NCBI GenBank assembly: GCA_026390935.1
Contig: JAPLEZ010000137.1
Span: 1-64,000 of the forward strand
DNA from: Bacteroidota bacterium
GTDB taxonomy: Bacteria > Bacteroidota > Bacteroidia > Flavobacteriales_C > GCA-002722245
Direction: 5' to 3'
DNA length: 64,000 bases
The first letter of the stretch is position 1. Each line of letters begins with the position of its first letter. Both the position numbers and the translations under genes were made by a program. Below are positions 37,349 through 46,768 of the stretch, piece after piece. The notes under the pieces are model-generated. The model was not told the origin of the DNA. It worked only from the letters and a program-made list of their open reading frames with translations, and did not search any database.

Positions 37349-38155
37349 ATGAAGCCATTTATTTCACGCATACGAATTTATCCTATTAAATCACTTGACC
37401 CAGTTGAACTGCAAGTGTCTGAAGTAGGACTGCATTCACTTCGTTACGACAGAGAATTTGCCATGCTCACTCAAGATGGTGAGTTTATGAATGGAAAAAA
37501 ATCGGGTAGGGTAAATGAACTTAAAGCAGTGTACGATATTGCAAACTATACAGTAATTTTTTCAGATAGATTAGGTGGACCTTCTCAGTCGTTTCATCTG
37601 CTGAACGACAAATTGGAAGCTGAAAAATATTTAAGTAATTTTTTTAAAGAGCCTATTTTTTTGGTTCAAAATAAAGAAGGAAAACTAATGGACATCCCCA
37701 CTGTAAGCAGTGTAACCATAGTGAGCGAAGCCTCTTTGCAATCGCTTCATAAAGAATTTCCCCATTTAACATTAGAAGATATTCGACTTCGTTTTCGAGC
37801 TACAATTGAAATTGGTGGCGTTGAACCCTATTGGGAAGAAAACTTAATTGGACTACCAGGCAACGGCGTAAAATTTACAATAGGTGAAGTTGAAATGATT
37901 GGTATAAGTCCGCGCGCACGATGCAATGTCCCACCTCGCGATCCACTCAGCGGCATACCCGACAAAACATTTGCAAAACGAATGATTTTTAGTCGCGAAA
38001 ATTCTCTTCCCGCCAATAGTCCTCTTCCCGCATATGGCAGCTTGTACCATCTTACTATAAACACTTATGTTGCCGAATCACAAAGGGGTAAAACCCTCGG
38101 CGTAGGTGATGAAATAAGTATTGTGGAATCTGTGACACATGAATGCTTACAATGA
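37349..38155 (+). CDS. MOSC domain-containing protein
   Basis: 268 residues with an N-terminal MOSC_N beta-barrel (IRIYPIKSLDPVELQVSEVG) and a C-terminal MOSC domain (about 130-265), including CNVPPRDPLSGIPDK with the conserved Cys. These proteins relate to molybdenum-cofactor sulfurase C-termini and act in N-hydroxylated compound reduction or sulfur transfer. The electron partner, often a fused ferredoxin domain, is missing here, so it is a stand-alone form. Confidence 0.9.
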   Translation: MKPFISRIRIYPIKSLDPVELQVSEVGLHSLRYDREFAMLTQDGEFMNGKKSGRVNELKAVYDIANYTVIFSDRLGGPSQSFHLLNDKLEAEKYLSNFFKEPIFLVQNKEGKLMDIPTVSSVTIVSEASLQSLHKEFPHLTLEDIRLRFRATIEIGGVEPYWEENLIGLPGNGVKFTIGEVEMIGISPRARCNVPPRDPLSGIPDKTFAKRMIFSRENSLPANSPLPAYGSLYHLTINTYVAESQRGKTLGVGDEISIVESVTHECLQ

Positions 38156-38388
38156 CTTTGCAGCGCAGGATTTTAAATGCATCCTTATCTTTTGATACAA
38201 CTCATTCCCATTGACTTTTAATGGGATCAAGTACAAAACATTCCTTCCATTGTTTGACAGTCCGAATGTCATCAAGACCTTTAAACAGGGGATCAGCGAC
38301 CATATTATTTTTCTAATATCAAAAACAGCGTTTTAAATAACAAATTGATAGAGGGTTTGAAAAGAAATTAGAATCTGAAATCCTTTTT

Positions 38389-39264
38389 TCAGGCATTTGC
38401 TTTTCGCTTGCTTACAAAATAAACAAATACACCACCTGTAACAAACATAATTAAACTGTATACCGCAGCTGGTATGGCTATAGTAGTATTATTCAACATT
38501 AAAGGACTACTCGCAATGGCAATGGCCAAAGTTCCATTTTGAATACTTGTTTCAATGCTAATGGTAATTTGTTGTGAGGTAGGCAAATTGAAAATTTTTG
38601 GCAAATAAAATCCTAAGGTCATTCCTGCAAGGTTAAGCAAAAGCGCAGCAGGACCGGCTATCATAAAGTACTCTGCAATATGGGCTCTTTCTTTTAATAC
38701 CGCCACCAAAATAACCAGAACGAGAAATATAGCCGATAATATTTTTACTGGTTTTTGGGCTTTTTGTGCAAAAGTTTCCGACTTCGCCTTTACAAACATC
38801 CCCAGCACAGCCGGTACAATCATGATTACAAATATTTTTATAATCGAACCGGCCACCTGCAATTGCGCCTGTCCGGTATTGGGCATATACTGCTGAATAG
38901 CAATATTAATCATGATTGGAATCGTAAATACTTTTACTGTACTTGAAATCGCCGTGAGCGTAATACACAATGCCGTATCTCCATTTCCTAAATGGGTGAG
39001 CAAATTGGAAGTAGGTCCGCCGGGACACATGGACAATATAATTAATCCGATGGCCAGTTCCGGACTGTCTTTCAACAACAAGGCAGCAATAGAAAAACCT
39101 AAAATAGGCAAAAGCACCAGTTGCGTTAAAGATCCTATAATAATCGCTTTAGGAAACAAAACAACCCGTTTAAAGTCATTTAGCGTTAAGGTCAAGCCCA
39201 AACCAAACATGACAATAAACAATGCAAGAGGTAAGCCTACCGAAGCAAATATATTTGAATCCAT
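38389..39264 (-). CDS. Bile acid:sodium symporter (BASS) family transporter
   Basis: 291 residues, about nine to ten helices. Family features are MFGLGLTLTLNDFKRV near the N-terminus and ILSMCPGGPTSNLLTHLGNGDTALCITLTA at about 80-110, where the sodium-binding GGxxSN-type motif lies. The real substrate is likely a small organic anion such as a keto acid, not bile acid. It ends 233 bases from the MOSC gene; the region between holds nothing clear. Confidence 0.9.
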   Translation of the reverse strand: MDSNIFASVGLPLALFIVMFGLGLTLTLNDFKRVVLFPKAIIIGSLTQLVLLPILGFSIAALLLKDSPELAIGLIILSMCPGGPTSNLLTHLGNGDTALCITLTAISSTVKVFTIPIMINIAIQQYMPNTGQAQLQVAGSIIKIFVIMIVPAVLGMFVKAKSETFAQKAQKPVKILSAIFLVLVILVAVLKERAHIAEYFMIAGPAALLLNLAGMTLGFYLPKIFNLPTSQQITISIETSIQNGTLAIAIASSPLMLNNTTIAIPAAVYSLIMFVTGGVFVYFVSKRKANA

Positions 39265-39401
39265 AATGAGTGTTTTTTGTAATAATACAAATTTTAATCA
39301 AGTTGTATTTTTTGAATGTAATTCCTTTGTTATTCGTTGCATAAAACGAAAATGGCCAGCCCCTTCGGACAGTCTCTCTTTTCATTTACCTTCACAAAAT
39401 A

Positions 39402-39488
39402 CTAAGCCTCTTCCAACTCCACCAATCCCTCAACACCAACAGAAATAGATTTCATAGCGCCCATAGCACCTCTTAAAGTTTTACCGAT
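39402..39488 (-). pseudogene. Displaced 3'-end fragment of ilvC
   Basis: On the minus strand these 87 bases encode [20 protein letters not shown] followed by GLVELEEA and a stop, and match the last 29 codons of the intact ilvC at 45257 at about 77 of 87 bases. Most differences are at third codon positions. Homology stops exactly at the stop codon and near the IGK codons. It may be an attachment-site remnant of an island inserted in the 3' end of ilvC, or the relic of an old ilvC paralogue. Confidence 0.85.
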
Positions 39489-39511
39489 CTTCTCTTTAGA
39501 ATAAGAACACG

Positions 39512-39562
39512 AGTTTTTGGCTAAATGTGGTACAAAAATTATGGATTTAGCCAAAAACTAAA
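39512..39562. repeat. Palindromic repeat, copy 1, 3' of the AAA ATPase gene
   Basis: agtttttggctaaat (39512-39526) and its exact reverse complement (39545-39559) flank an 18-base loop that starts gtggta. It matches the copy at 41073-41123 at 46 of 51 bases. It lies about 30 bases past the ATPase stop codon. Confidence 0.85.
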
Positions 39563-39592
39563 ACACCCCTTTTAAATTCAAGCCTTTCCAAA

Positions 39593-41011
39593 CTACACTT
39601 TTTCAAACAAAACATCCATCGTTAAATTATTTTGCACGTTACCCGAATAGGCATTTTCTTTTAAACCATAAGTACTCACCACACATAAAAAGAGCGTTTT
39701 TTTGGTGCGGGTTTCCTCCCTAAATGCACCTATTTTGTTGCGCAATACAGCATCGTATTTTTTATCAATCACAAAAGACTCTGCAGAAAATTTCATTTCG
39801 CATAAATTAATCACCCCGTCTTTTCTGTCAATTACAAGATCTATTTGTGCGCCATCTTCGGCTTTAACGCTTCTCCATGCCGACTCCTCTGTTCCCATGC
39901 CACTAATGCCCAAAGCTTTTTTTATTTGCTCTGCATGAAAAAGACATACTTGCTCAAACGCATAACCACTCCATGCTCTATATTTTGAACTTTCAATTGA
40001 TTTAAGCCAATAATTTTTACCAAATGTCTTTTGATTCTCCAGCCATTTAATATGAAAAAGGGAAAAGAAATCAATGAGTTGATACAAACTGTTTTTAGCG
40101 ATTTTACCAAATGGAGTGTACCTTCTTATAAAACCACTTTCCTCTAATTCATTCAACAAACGGGTTAAACCACCGCCATTGGCCAGCTTGCTATCTTTGC
40201 TTATTTCGTCGCGTGTGAGTCCCTTACTTTTCTTAGCCAACGCCGCTACCACTGCTTCATGGCGCTCCGCTTTGGCGAACAGCGATTTAAACAAATTATC
40301 GAATTCACCCGAAAGCAATCCGTTATTTGAAAAGCAAAGATGGTCGATATTTTGAGAAGCGCTATTGCCTTTTGTTACCGAATCCCAATAGAAAGGAATT
40401 CCGCCCAACACCATATACAACTGCAGCAATTGATAGGTATCTAAATTTATTTTTTTGCTCTGCAAAAGATCGCGGCATTCTCTTAATGAAAAAGGTTCAA
40501 TGCGCATTTTTTGAGTCACCCTATTGTGCAAGCCTCCCCTATTGTTAATGAGTTTATTAATCATCCACGATGCCGCAGAACCACATACAATCAATAAAAT
40601 ATCCTTTCGCGCCGAAGCCCAGCTGTTCCAAAAATGTTCAAGGGCCGGAATAAAATCGGAATGAGTAGTATCGAACCAAGGAAGTTCATCAATAAAAATT
40701 ACTTTTTTCTTCTGTTTAGATTTCTGAGCAATTTGTGCAATTTGTGCGAAAGCCTCCTTCCAACTCTCTGCCTTTCTAAGATGAGGCTGAGGATATTGCT
40801 CCTGTATAGCATCGTTAAAATTGACAAGTTGCTTCTTTAAACTCACTTGCGCCATTCCTGTTAAGCGAAAGGTAAATTTTTTATCGAACACATTTCTTAC
40901 TAAAAAGGTTTTTCCCACCCTTCGTCGGCCGTACAGCGCAACAAACTCAGATTTTTCCGACCCCCACTTCTCTTTCAAAATGGCAATTTCTTCTTCTCTA
41001 CCTACTAGCAT
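39593..41011 (-). CDS. AAA ATPase with DUF234/PD-(D/E)XK-like C-terminus (COG1672 type)
   Basis: 472 residues from the ATG at 41011 (the track start is a TTG two codons upstream). Walker A GRRRVGKT is at 28-35, Walker B VIFIDE at about 104-109, a winged-helix region follows (LTRDEISKDSKLANGGGLTRLL), and the C-terminus has Asp391 and Glu405-x-Lys407 (QIDLVIDRKDG...CEMK), a PD-(D/E)XK nuclease-like signature. This is the archaeal-type ATPase plus DUF234 architecture, of unknown role, dispersed in archaea and Bacteroidota. Palindromic repeats flank the gene on both sides. It might be a mobile or defence-related module. Confidence 0.85.
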   Translation of the reverse strand: MLVGREEEIAILKEKWGSEKSEFVALYGRRRVGKTFLVRNVFDKKFTFRLTGMAQVSLKKQLVNFNDAIQEQYPQPHLRKAESWKEAFAQIAQIAQKSKQKKKVIFIDELPWFDTTHSDFIPALEHFWNSWASARKDILLIVCGSAASWMINKLINNRGGLHNRVTQKMRIEPFSLRECRDLLQSKKINLDTYQLLQLYMVLGGIPFYWDSVTKGNSASQNIDHLCFSNNGLLSGEFDNLFKSLFAKAERHEAVVAALAKKSKGLTRDEISKDSKLANGGGLTRLLNELEESGFIRRYTPFGKIAKNSLYQLIDFFSLFHIKWLENQKTFGKNYWLKSIESSKYRAWSGYAFEQVCLFHAEQIKKALGISGMGTEESAWRSVKAEDGAQIDLVIDRKDGVINLCEMKFSAESFVIDKKYDAVLRNKIGAFREETRTKKTLFLCVVSTYGLKENAYSGNVQNNLTMDVLFEKV

Positions 41012-41031
41012 AAACAATACTTTATCTACTA

Positions 41032-41064
41032 AAGATATACAAAAAACATAGATTTAGCCAAAAA
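41032..41064. repeat. Partial copy of the ATPase-flanking palindrome
   Basis: Only the loop-like part and one arm (atttagccaaaaac, 41051-41064) are present, right upstream of the ATPase gene and 8 bases from the full copy at 41073. Confidence 0.65.
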
Positions 41065-41072
41065 CAACACAT

Positions 41073-41123
41073 TAGTTTTTGGCTAAATGTGGTATGCAAA
41101 GTATAGATTTAGCCAAAAACTAA
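41073..41123. repeat. Palindromic repeat, copy 2, upstream of the AAA ATPase gene
   Basis: Arms 41073-41087 and 41106-41120 are perfect 15-bp inverted repeats with an 18-base loop, the same size as in copy 1. Together the full copies delimit a 1.6 kb unit containing only the ATPase gene. Nothing else was recognised in 41124-41230. Confidence 0.85.
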
Positions 41124-41230
41124 AGAGAGTACTGTTATCAAATTGTTTCTCTAAAGGTATCAAGAGAAAATCTATGGGAGAGAAAACTTTTAAATTTTGC
41201 TATCGCTATATTTGAAAGTACGAGGCATAA

Positions 41231-41548
41231 TTACCGTCTGTCCCATAGCCCCATCGGAGCTTTCTTCTTTCTAAAAAACGCAAACAATCTTTCAATAATG
41301 AATCCATAAAACATACAATTCAAGCCCAATCCGATAAGGAATAAAATTGCTGAATAAGAAAAAATAAACCATAACAAAGTGTGGAAGGGAAATCTTAATA
41401 CATAGAAAATATTTGCAAAATAAATCCAAAATGAATCATCTCCTAAAGTTCCTTCATCTTCTGCCCATGCAGCTAAAAAACTTGGGATTAATAGAAGAGC
41501 TATCAATCCGGTGGATACAATGAAAATATTTTTATTGAAGTTTTTCAC
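41231..41548 (-). CDS. Small membrane protein, last gene of the Abi-like operon
   Basis: 105 residues from a GTG that shares its G with the TAG stop of the putAbiC-like gene, so translation is coupled. Two or three hydrophobic segments (about 8-28, 42-62, 65-92) and a basic tail (FFRKKKAPMGLWDRR). No family was recognised. Its tight overlap suggests it works with the AbiC-like membrane protein. Confidence 0.6.
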   Translation of the reverse strand: MKNFNKNIFIVSTGLIALLLIPSFLAAWAEDEGTLGDDSFWIYFANIFYVLRFPFHTLLWFIFSYSAILFLIGLGLNCMFYGFIIERLFAFFRKKKAPMGLWDRR

Positions 41549-42549
41549 TACTTAATTAATTCACTTCTTTTTTTCAAAGTAATTCCCTGATATCCATTAT
41601 GTACAGGAATCAATATGTCTTCCTCCGCAAGATTATCAAGTATCCCATACTTTACCATAAGTCTATGAGATTGTTCAAAATTCATGCAATTGTAATACAA
41701 AAGCATTAATTCGAAAGATGACATTTGCGCTTGAACAAATTGACCATATGCATGGTATTCTTTTATAATTTCAGCCTCTCGATTCCAATCATTATTCTTC
41801 TTCAACATTTCCTCTTCAGATGATTCGAGAAATTTAAGAATGTGGTAGATATGCCTAAAATAATGACCTAAAACAAAATGGTATTTATTAAAGAAAGTCT
41901 TGTATATGATTTTAGCTTTATTAAAATGATTTGATTCATTTCTATATTCCACCCATTTTGCTCGGGTGATAGAGTAATTTCTTGCTACATTACCAATCAA
42001 AGCTGCTTCGAACCTCTCATTGAATTCAGCTTCATCCAAAGGTTCATCATAAGGATCTAATTCTTCATTTGGATCGTGATAATAATAAAAAGGACTTTCA
42101 AATACCTTACAAACGGCCGATATTTCTACTGAAAAAAAATTAATCAATTGTCTTCCAATGTATCTATGCGGATTTTCTACTTTCATTGCTGTCAATTTGA
42201 ATACACTAGCCTCTAATGAAGAAGTAATTTCATTTTGGTTTTTCATCAAATTGAAGAAAGTCGTCTGGAAATTCTGCTGAATAAATTCCTCTCTAGTTTC
42301 TTTGAGCTCTTTTTGTTGTAAAAAAATAGAATAAATTATCCCTGCCAAAGCCAAACCGGAGAATAACGAATTAACAAAACCAAACTTATCGCCAAATGTT
42401 CCCCTATTTGTTAGATTAGGAATATTTTCATCAATCATACACCAACTGCCATACCAAATGAGAACAACTATCACAAGGGTGATAATAAATATAATGTTGG
42501 CTTTTAATATGCTGATTCCTTTTCTTTTTAATCTTTTCACCGGTTTCAT
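41548..42549 (-). CDS. putAbiC-like membrane protein (putative phage abortive infection)
   Basis: 333 residues. Two N-terminal membrane helices (about 15-37 and 57-78) enclose GTFGDKFGFVNSLFSGLALAG, followed by the coiled stretch LQQKELKETREEF and a helical cytoplasmic body with HYFRHIYHILKFLE and QAQMSSFELMLLYYNC. These are the signatures of the putAbiC family (PF16872), related by name to phage abortive infection proteins. It starts 8 bases after the nuclease-like gene and overlaps the next gene. The family is recognised with good confidence; the anti-phage role is inferred. Confidence 0.85.
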   Translation of the reverse strand: MKPVKRLKRKGISILKANIIFIITLVIVVLIWYGSWCMIDENIPNLTNRGTFGDKFGFVNSLFSGLALAGIIYSIFLQQKELKETREEFIQQNFQTTFFNLMKNQNEITSSLEASVFKLTAMKVENPHRYIGRQLINFFSVEISAVCKVFESPFYYYHDPNEELDPYDEPLDEAEFNERFEAALIGNVARNYSITRAKWVEYRNESNHFNKAKIIYKTFFNKYHFVLGHYFRHIYHILKFLESSEEEMLKKNNDWNREAEIIKEYHAYGQFVQAQMSSFELMLLYYNCMNFEQSHRLMVKYGILDNLAEEDILIPVHNGYQGITLKKRSELIK

Positions 42550-42557
42550 AAACTAAT

Positions 42558-43166
42558 CTATACGTTTTCAAAAAACTGAACTGCAAAATTGCAGAAATCA
42601 ATAATCACCTCTTTGTCCAAATCAAACTCTTTTCTTTTCCCTAAGTAATTCTGTGATGTTGGTGTAATTTCTTTCCCCTCCTGCAACTCCTTTACTGTAA
42701 TGCACTTAATGTGCTTCTTTGAAACAAGGATTAGATATGCATTTTCGTATGGATAATTCTTTGGTAAGTTCTTAAAGCTGAACTCACCATTTGCTCTGAA
42801 CTTAACTTCAACAAAATAAACCTCTTTAGTTTTTGGATTCTGCATCACAAAGTCCGGCATCCTTCTTATTTCCTGAGCTACATCTGAACGAACACCCTTC
42901 AAAAGCTCCATTATACCTGGAATCGTATTCTCCATTCCATAACGAAACACGTTATATCCAAGACTAAGGAATAGTTCCTGAATAAGTGTTTCAGCAATAC
43001 GACCTTTGATCATCCCATAACGGTAATCATGCTCTTTGTCAGAAAGACCGCTTTCATCATCTTCGTATTTATCTACGTTGCTTTTACCGTTCTTATCGTA
43101 AAAGCATTTGGTACAAAGACCTTTCTCAAATTTAGTGTAGGAGCCACATTTCGTACATTCAGCCAT
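42558..43166 (-). CDS. Zinc-ribbon protein with PD-(D/E)XK nuclease-like domain
   Basis: 202 residues. An N-terminal zinc ribbon with Cys4, Cys7, Cys18 and Cys21. The rest reads as a restriction-endonuclease-like fold: Glu59 in a helix (RIAETLIQELFLSLGYNVF), Pro104-Asp105 (MPDFVMQ), and Glu120-x-Lys122 (YFVEVKFR). The catalytic set looks complete, so it may cleave nucleic acid or act as a Holliday-junction-resolvase-like enzyme. It is the first gene of an operon with the putAbiC-like protein, which suggests an effector or sensor in phage defence. No exact family name is assigned. Confidence 0.75.
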   Translation of the reverse strand: MAECTKCGSYTKFEKGLCTKCFYDKNGKSNVDKYEDDESGLSDKEHDYRYGMIKGRIAETLIQELFLSLGYNVFRYGMENTIPGIMELLKGVRSDVAQEIRRMPDFVMQNPKTKEVYFVEVKFRANGEFSFKNLPKNYPYENAYLILVSKKHIKCITVKELQEGKEITPTSQNYLGKRKEFDLDKEVIIDFCNFAVQFFENV

Positions 43167-43312
43167 AAAATTGTTATCTATATATTGGTACTATTCTTAT
43201 TCCAGCTTGAAAATCTAACCTCGATACTTCTGTTCCATTTGCAATCTTTTCTATAACTTTTATACCTATCAATAATTCTAAATGGGTGGGAAAGGTGGTT
43301 GTAAATGGGAAT

Positions 43313-45163
43313 CTAATCCGAAATCAAAGGATAGGGCCCTTGCCCCTCAAAAAAATCCACGCTAGTAAATTTATCAAAGTAATAGCATGTTTGTTTCTCG
43401 CAAATATCACTCCATCTAAACTTGTTCCTTTTCTTCAGTTTACGCACTTCGTAATTGATTGCTTTTGCAAGATCACTTTCAGGGAATGTGCCATTTATCT
43501 GAACATATAATAAATCGGCCGTTTTATAATCTTTATTGTTCCAAGATTCAACAAAGAATTGATGCCAAACTCTAAAATCTGAAGGGTTTTTTTTCAAATA
43601 TTCAAAACAAATTGCTGTATCTACCTTTATGTAAAAAGCTACTTTTTGCCAAAAAAGTGGATCTTCTAGATATTTTTTATTTGCAGCATCAAACAAAAAA
43701 GCTGCTTTACGGTAAAAAAAAGTACTATCGTAAAGTGCCGCACCGCTCCTTTCTTTGTCAAATATCATTGCACCTGCCCATGCACTAAATAGCTCACTAA
43801 TTGCAAATAATGTTTTTGCTTTATCAATGTCAGGATCATTTAGCAGTGACTTAAAATGATTTACTGCTTTCAACCCAAACTTTTTGCGATCCTTAATGGT
43901 AACATCGGAATTGAGAAACATGTCAAGATATTCTTCCCAATAAAAATAATTATTAGAATCCAAAGCAATTGCTTCACCAATATATTTCAAACACTCATTT
44001 TGTCTTTTTTCTCTTGAATTGAAATAAGTTAAAACTTCAGCCTTACCATAATGATATTTAGCATTTGTAGGTTCCACATCAACAGCTTTACTAACACATT
44101 CAAATGCTTTCACATACATACTGTCATTGAAAACACCTGTTTTTTTATCTCCCCACCTTGCTTCATTTTCTCTGTAATAATAGCTGTAGCCCATCGAATA
44201 ATATGCCCCTGCATTTTTCGGATCCTTTTCTATTACTGATGAATAATACTCAATGGCCTTATCATAATTATCAAGGGTATAATAACAATAACCCAATTCT
44301 TCATCAATTCTTCCATTTTCAGAAATTTCTTTTCTCAGTTTCAGAAAAACATTAATGGCTAAATTGTAATTATTCAATTCTTTGTAACACAATCCTATAT
44401 TGAACATTGCGACTTTATTTTTTATTAGCTCATAAGATCCCTTATAATATTCAATCGCCTTAATGAATTGTCCCTGCTTAAAATATACTCCTGCAATTCC
44501 AAATAAACCATAGGCTCTATTCAAGAGCAATAATTCATTATAAACCTTTATTGCTATTTCATAATCAAATCTACTTTCATAAAATTGCCCTGTTTGAATG
44601 TATGTAGCCGTACGATAGGGATTTATTTCTGTATTCATTTTATAATAATGCCATACAGAATCTGAATTTGAGCCAAGTGTTTCGATCAGTAATTTGAATT
44701 CCAATGCAGGTTTATATTTTCCATCTTTATTTAGTGCATCCCGAATATAATTTTTAGCAGAAGTAGTATCATTTTTACTATATGCATCCATCGCCATTGA
44801 ATACAGAAGTTTCATTACATTATAATCTTGTTCATGCCTTGAAATAAATTTCATTGCTTTCTTTCTATATCCTTTTTTCAAAGAATTATCTTTTAACGAA
44901 AATCCATAGATGTCATACGCATTATTAAACTGATTGTACTTCTCGAATAACTCACCAACTAAGAAAATTACCTCCCCATCAAAATTTTTATTTGAAGCAT
45001 TTTCATTGGAGACATTTCTCTCTGCATACCATATCCCTTCAAGGTATTTTCCTTGTTTTAAATAGCGTTGTAAGCTATCACTATGGTTTTGTCCAAATAA
45101 TCCAATAGAACATAAACATGAAATAAAGAGGAAAACAGGCCAATATTTGAATTGAATAATCAT
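43313..45163 (-). CDS. Exported tetratricopeptide-repeat protein
   Basis: 616 residues. Signal peptide about 1-24 (CSIGLFGQ). At least eight TPR-like helical pairs follow between about 60 and 420, for example KAIEYYSSVIEKDPKNAGAYYSMGY. The C-terminal 190 residues are helical and less regular. There is no enzymatic motif. It is probably a periplasmic or outer-membrane-associated scaffold. It lies between ilvC and the Abi-like operon, 146 bases upstream of the latter, so it may be part of the island or independent of it. Confidence 0.85.
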   Translation of the reverse strand: MIIQFKYWPVFLFISCLCSIGLFGQNHSDSLQRYLKQGKYLEGIWYAERNVSNENASNKNFDGEVIFLVGELFEKYNQFNNAYDIYGFSLKDNSLKKGYRKKAMKFISRHEQDYNVMKLLYSMAMDAYSKNDTTSAKNYIRDALNKDGKYKPALEFKLLIETLGSNSDSVWHYYKMNTEINPYRTATYIQTGQFYESRFDYEIAIKVYNELLLLNRAYGLFGIAGVYFKQGQFIKAIEYYKGSYELIKNKVAMFNIGLCYKELNNYNLAINVFLKLRKEISENGRIDEELGYCYYTLDNYDKAIEYYSSVIEKDPKNAGAYYSMGYSYYYRENEARWGDKKTGVFNDSMYVKAFECVSKAVDVEPTNAKYHYGKAEVLTYFNSREKRQNECLKYIGEAIALDSNNYFYWEEYLDMFLNSDVTIKDRKKFGLKAVNHFKSLLNDPDIDKAKTLFAISELFSAWAGAMIFDKERSGAALYDSTFFYRKAAFLFDAANKKYLEDPLFWQKVAFYIKVDTAICFEYLKKNPSDFRVWHQFFVESWNNKDYKTADLLYVQINGTFPESDLAKAINYEVRKLKKRNKFRWSDICEKQTCYYFDKFTSVDFFEGQGPYPLISD

Positions 45164-45202
45164 AATTTAAACGAGAATAAGGGATTCCAACCCCACTAAA
45201 AT

Positions 45203-45230
45203 AAAAAAAGCCCTCGGTTTCCCAAGGGCT
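45203..45230 (-). terminator. Terminator of ilvC
   Basis: The stem agccct/agggct, extended by two G-C pairs beyond one mismatch, with an A-run on the plus-strand left side (a U-tract in the minus transcript). It lies 27 bases 3' of the ilvC stop. Confidence 0.8.
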
Positions 45231-45256
45231 CTCTTATTTATTCTAAAGGGGAAAGC

Positions 45257-46768
45257 CTAAGCCTCCTCCAACTCCACCACTCTCTCAACACCTACAGAGA
45301 TAGATTTCATAGCACCCATCGCTCCTCTTAATGTTTTACCAATTTGTTCAATCGGATGAGATCTCAAAGCTTCGTTCACACGAACTAGTTCCAAGTTATC
45401 AACTCCATTTCCTTTTCCGGCACCGTATGTTTTACCACAGATATCCGTATCTACTTTTTTCATGAAGTCGGCTAGTAATGGCTTACAAGCATGATCAAAC
45501 AAGTAGCAACCGTATTCCGCTGTATCAGAAATAACACGGTTCATTTCGTGTAATTTTTTACGTGCGATCAAGTTTGCGATCAAAGGAGTTTCGTGCAATG
45601 ACTCATAGTATGCAGATTCTTGTTTGATACCCACCTCTACCATCGATTCGAAAGCCAATTCAACTCCGGCTTTCACCATCGCCACCATCACAACACCGTT
45701 GTCGTAGTATTCTTGCTCAGAAATATTTACATCGCCAGCAGGAGTTTTTTCAAAAGCAGTTTCTCCTGTAGCAGCTCTCCAAGTCAATAAGTTTTTATCG
45801 TCAGCAGCCCAGTCAGCCATCATTGTTGATGAGAAAACACCAGTGATGATGTCATCCATGTGTTTTTGGAACAATGGTCTCATGATTACTTTTAATTCTT
45901 CAGCAACTTTGAATGCTTTCAATTTAGCAGGATTGCTCAAGCGGTCCATCATGTTAGTGATACCACCTTGTTTCAAACCTTCTGTGATAGTTTCCCATCC
46001 GTATTGAATCAATTTAGAAGCATAACCTTTATCGATTCCTTTTTCTACCATTTTGTTGAAGCAAAGGATTGAACCAGTTTGCAACAATCCGCAAAGGATA
46101 GTTTGCTCACCCATCAAATCCGATTTCACCTCAGCAACGAAAGATGATTTCAAAACACCAGCTCTGTCGCCACCTGTACCAGCGCAATATGCTTTTGCGT
46201 AAGCCCAGCCTTTTCCTTCTGGATCATTTTCAGGGTGAACAGCAATTAAGGTTGGTACACCAAATCCTCTTTTGTATTCTTCACGAACTTCAGTGCCTGG
46301 AGACTTAGGAGCCACCATGATTACTGTAATGTCTTTACGGATTTGTGTTCCTTCTTCAACGATATTGAAACCGTGAGAATAAGCCAAAGCCGATCCTTTT
46401 TTCATTAATGGCATTACCGCCGCAACTACTGATGTATGTTGTTTATCAGGAGTAAGGTTGATTACCAAATCAGCAGTAGGAATCATCTCTTTGTATGTTC
46501 CAACAGGAAATTTATTGACAGCTGCATTTTTGTATGATTGACGTTGGTTAGAGATGGCATCATCACGCAAAGCGTATGAAATATCCAAACCTGAATCTCT
46601 TAAGTTCAAACCTTGGTTTAAACCTTGAGCACCGCATCCTACGATGACGATTTTTTTGCCTTTAAGCGCTTTTACACCTTCAGAAAACTCTGAATTGTCC
46701 ATAAACTCACAAGTCCCTAGCTGAGCCAGTTTCTCTCTTTGCGATAAAGTGTTGTAATAATTTGCCAT
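45257..46768 (-). CDS. ilvC: Ketol-acid reductoisomerase, long (class II) form
   Basis: 503 residues, the class II length. The Rossmann motif [17 protein letters not shown] binds NAD(P)H and is followed by two KARI helical domains ([15 protein letters not shown] and [14 protein letters not shown] regions). It converts acetolactate and acetohydroxybutyrate to dihydroxy acids between IlvBN and IlvD. It is separated from the rest of the ilv genes by a five-gene cassette. A diverged copy of its last 29 codons lies at 39402-39488. Confidence 0.97.
   Translation of the reverse strand: MANYYNTLSQREKLAQLGTCEFMDNSEFSEGVKALKGKKIVIVGCGAQGLNQGLNLRDSGLDISYALRDDAISNQRQSYKNAAVNKFPVGTYKEMIPTADLVINLTPDKQHTSVVAAVMPLMKKGSALAYSHGFNIVEEGTQIRKDITVIMVAPKSPGTEVREEYKRGFGVPTLIAVHPENDPEGKGWAYAKAYCAGTGGDRAGVLKSSFVAEVKSDLMGEQTILCGLLQTGSILCFNKMVEKGIDKGYASKLIQYGWETITEGLKQGGITNMMDRLSNPAKLKAFKVAEELKVIMRPLFQKHMDDIITGVFSSTMMADWAADDKNLLTWRAATGETAFEKTPAGDVNISEQEYYDNGVVMVAMVKAGVELAFESMVEVGIKQESAYYESLHETPLIANLIARKKLHEMNRVISDTAEYGCYLFDHACKPLLADFMKKVDTDICGKTYGAGKGNGVDNLELVRVNEALRSHPIEQIGKTLRGAMGAMKSISVGVERVVELEEA

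Noticed and set aside
39512-41123. Calling the repeat-flanked ATPase unit an insertion sequence
   Set aside because: No DDE, HUH or serine/tyrosine recombinase motif is present, and the repeats are palindromes, so they are not simple terminal inverted repeats. It is kept as a repeat-associated gene.
41124-41230. Extra small gene between the palindrome and the small membrane protein
   Set aside because: No frame with a start and a plausible length; only AT-rich sequence.
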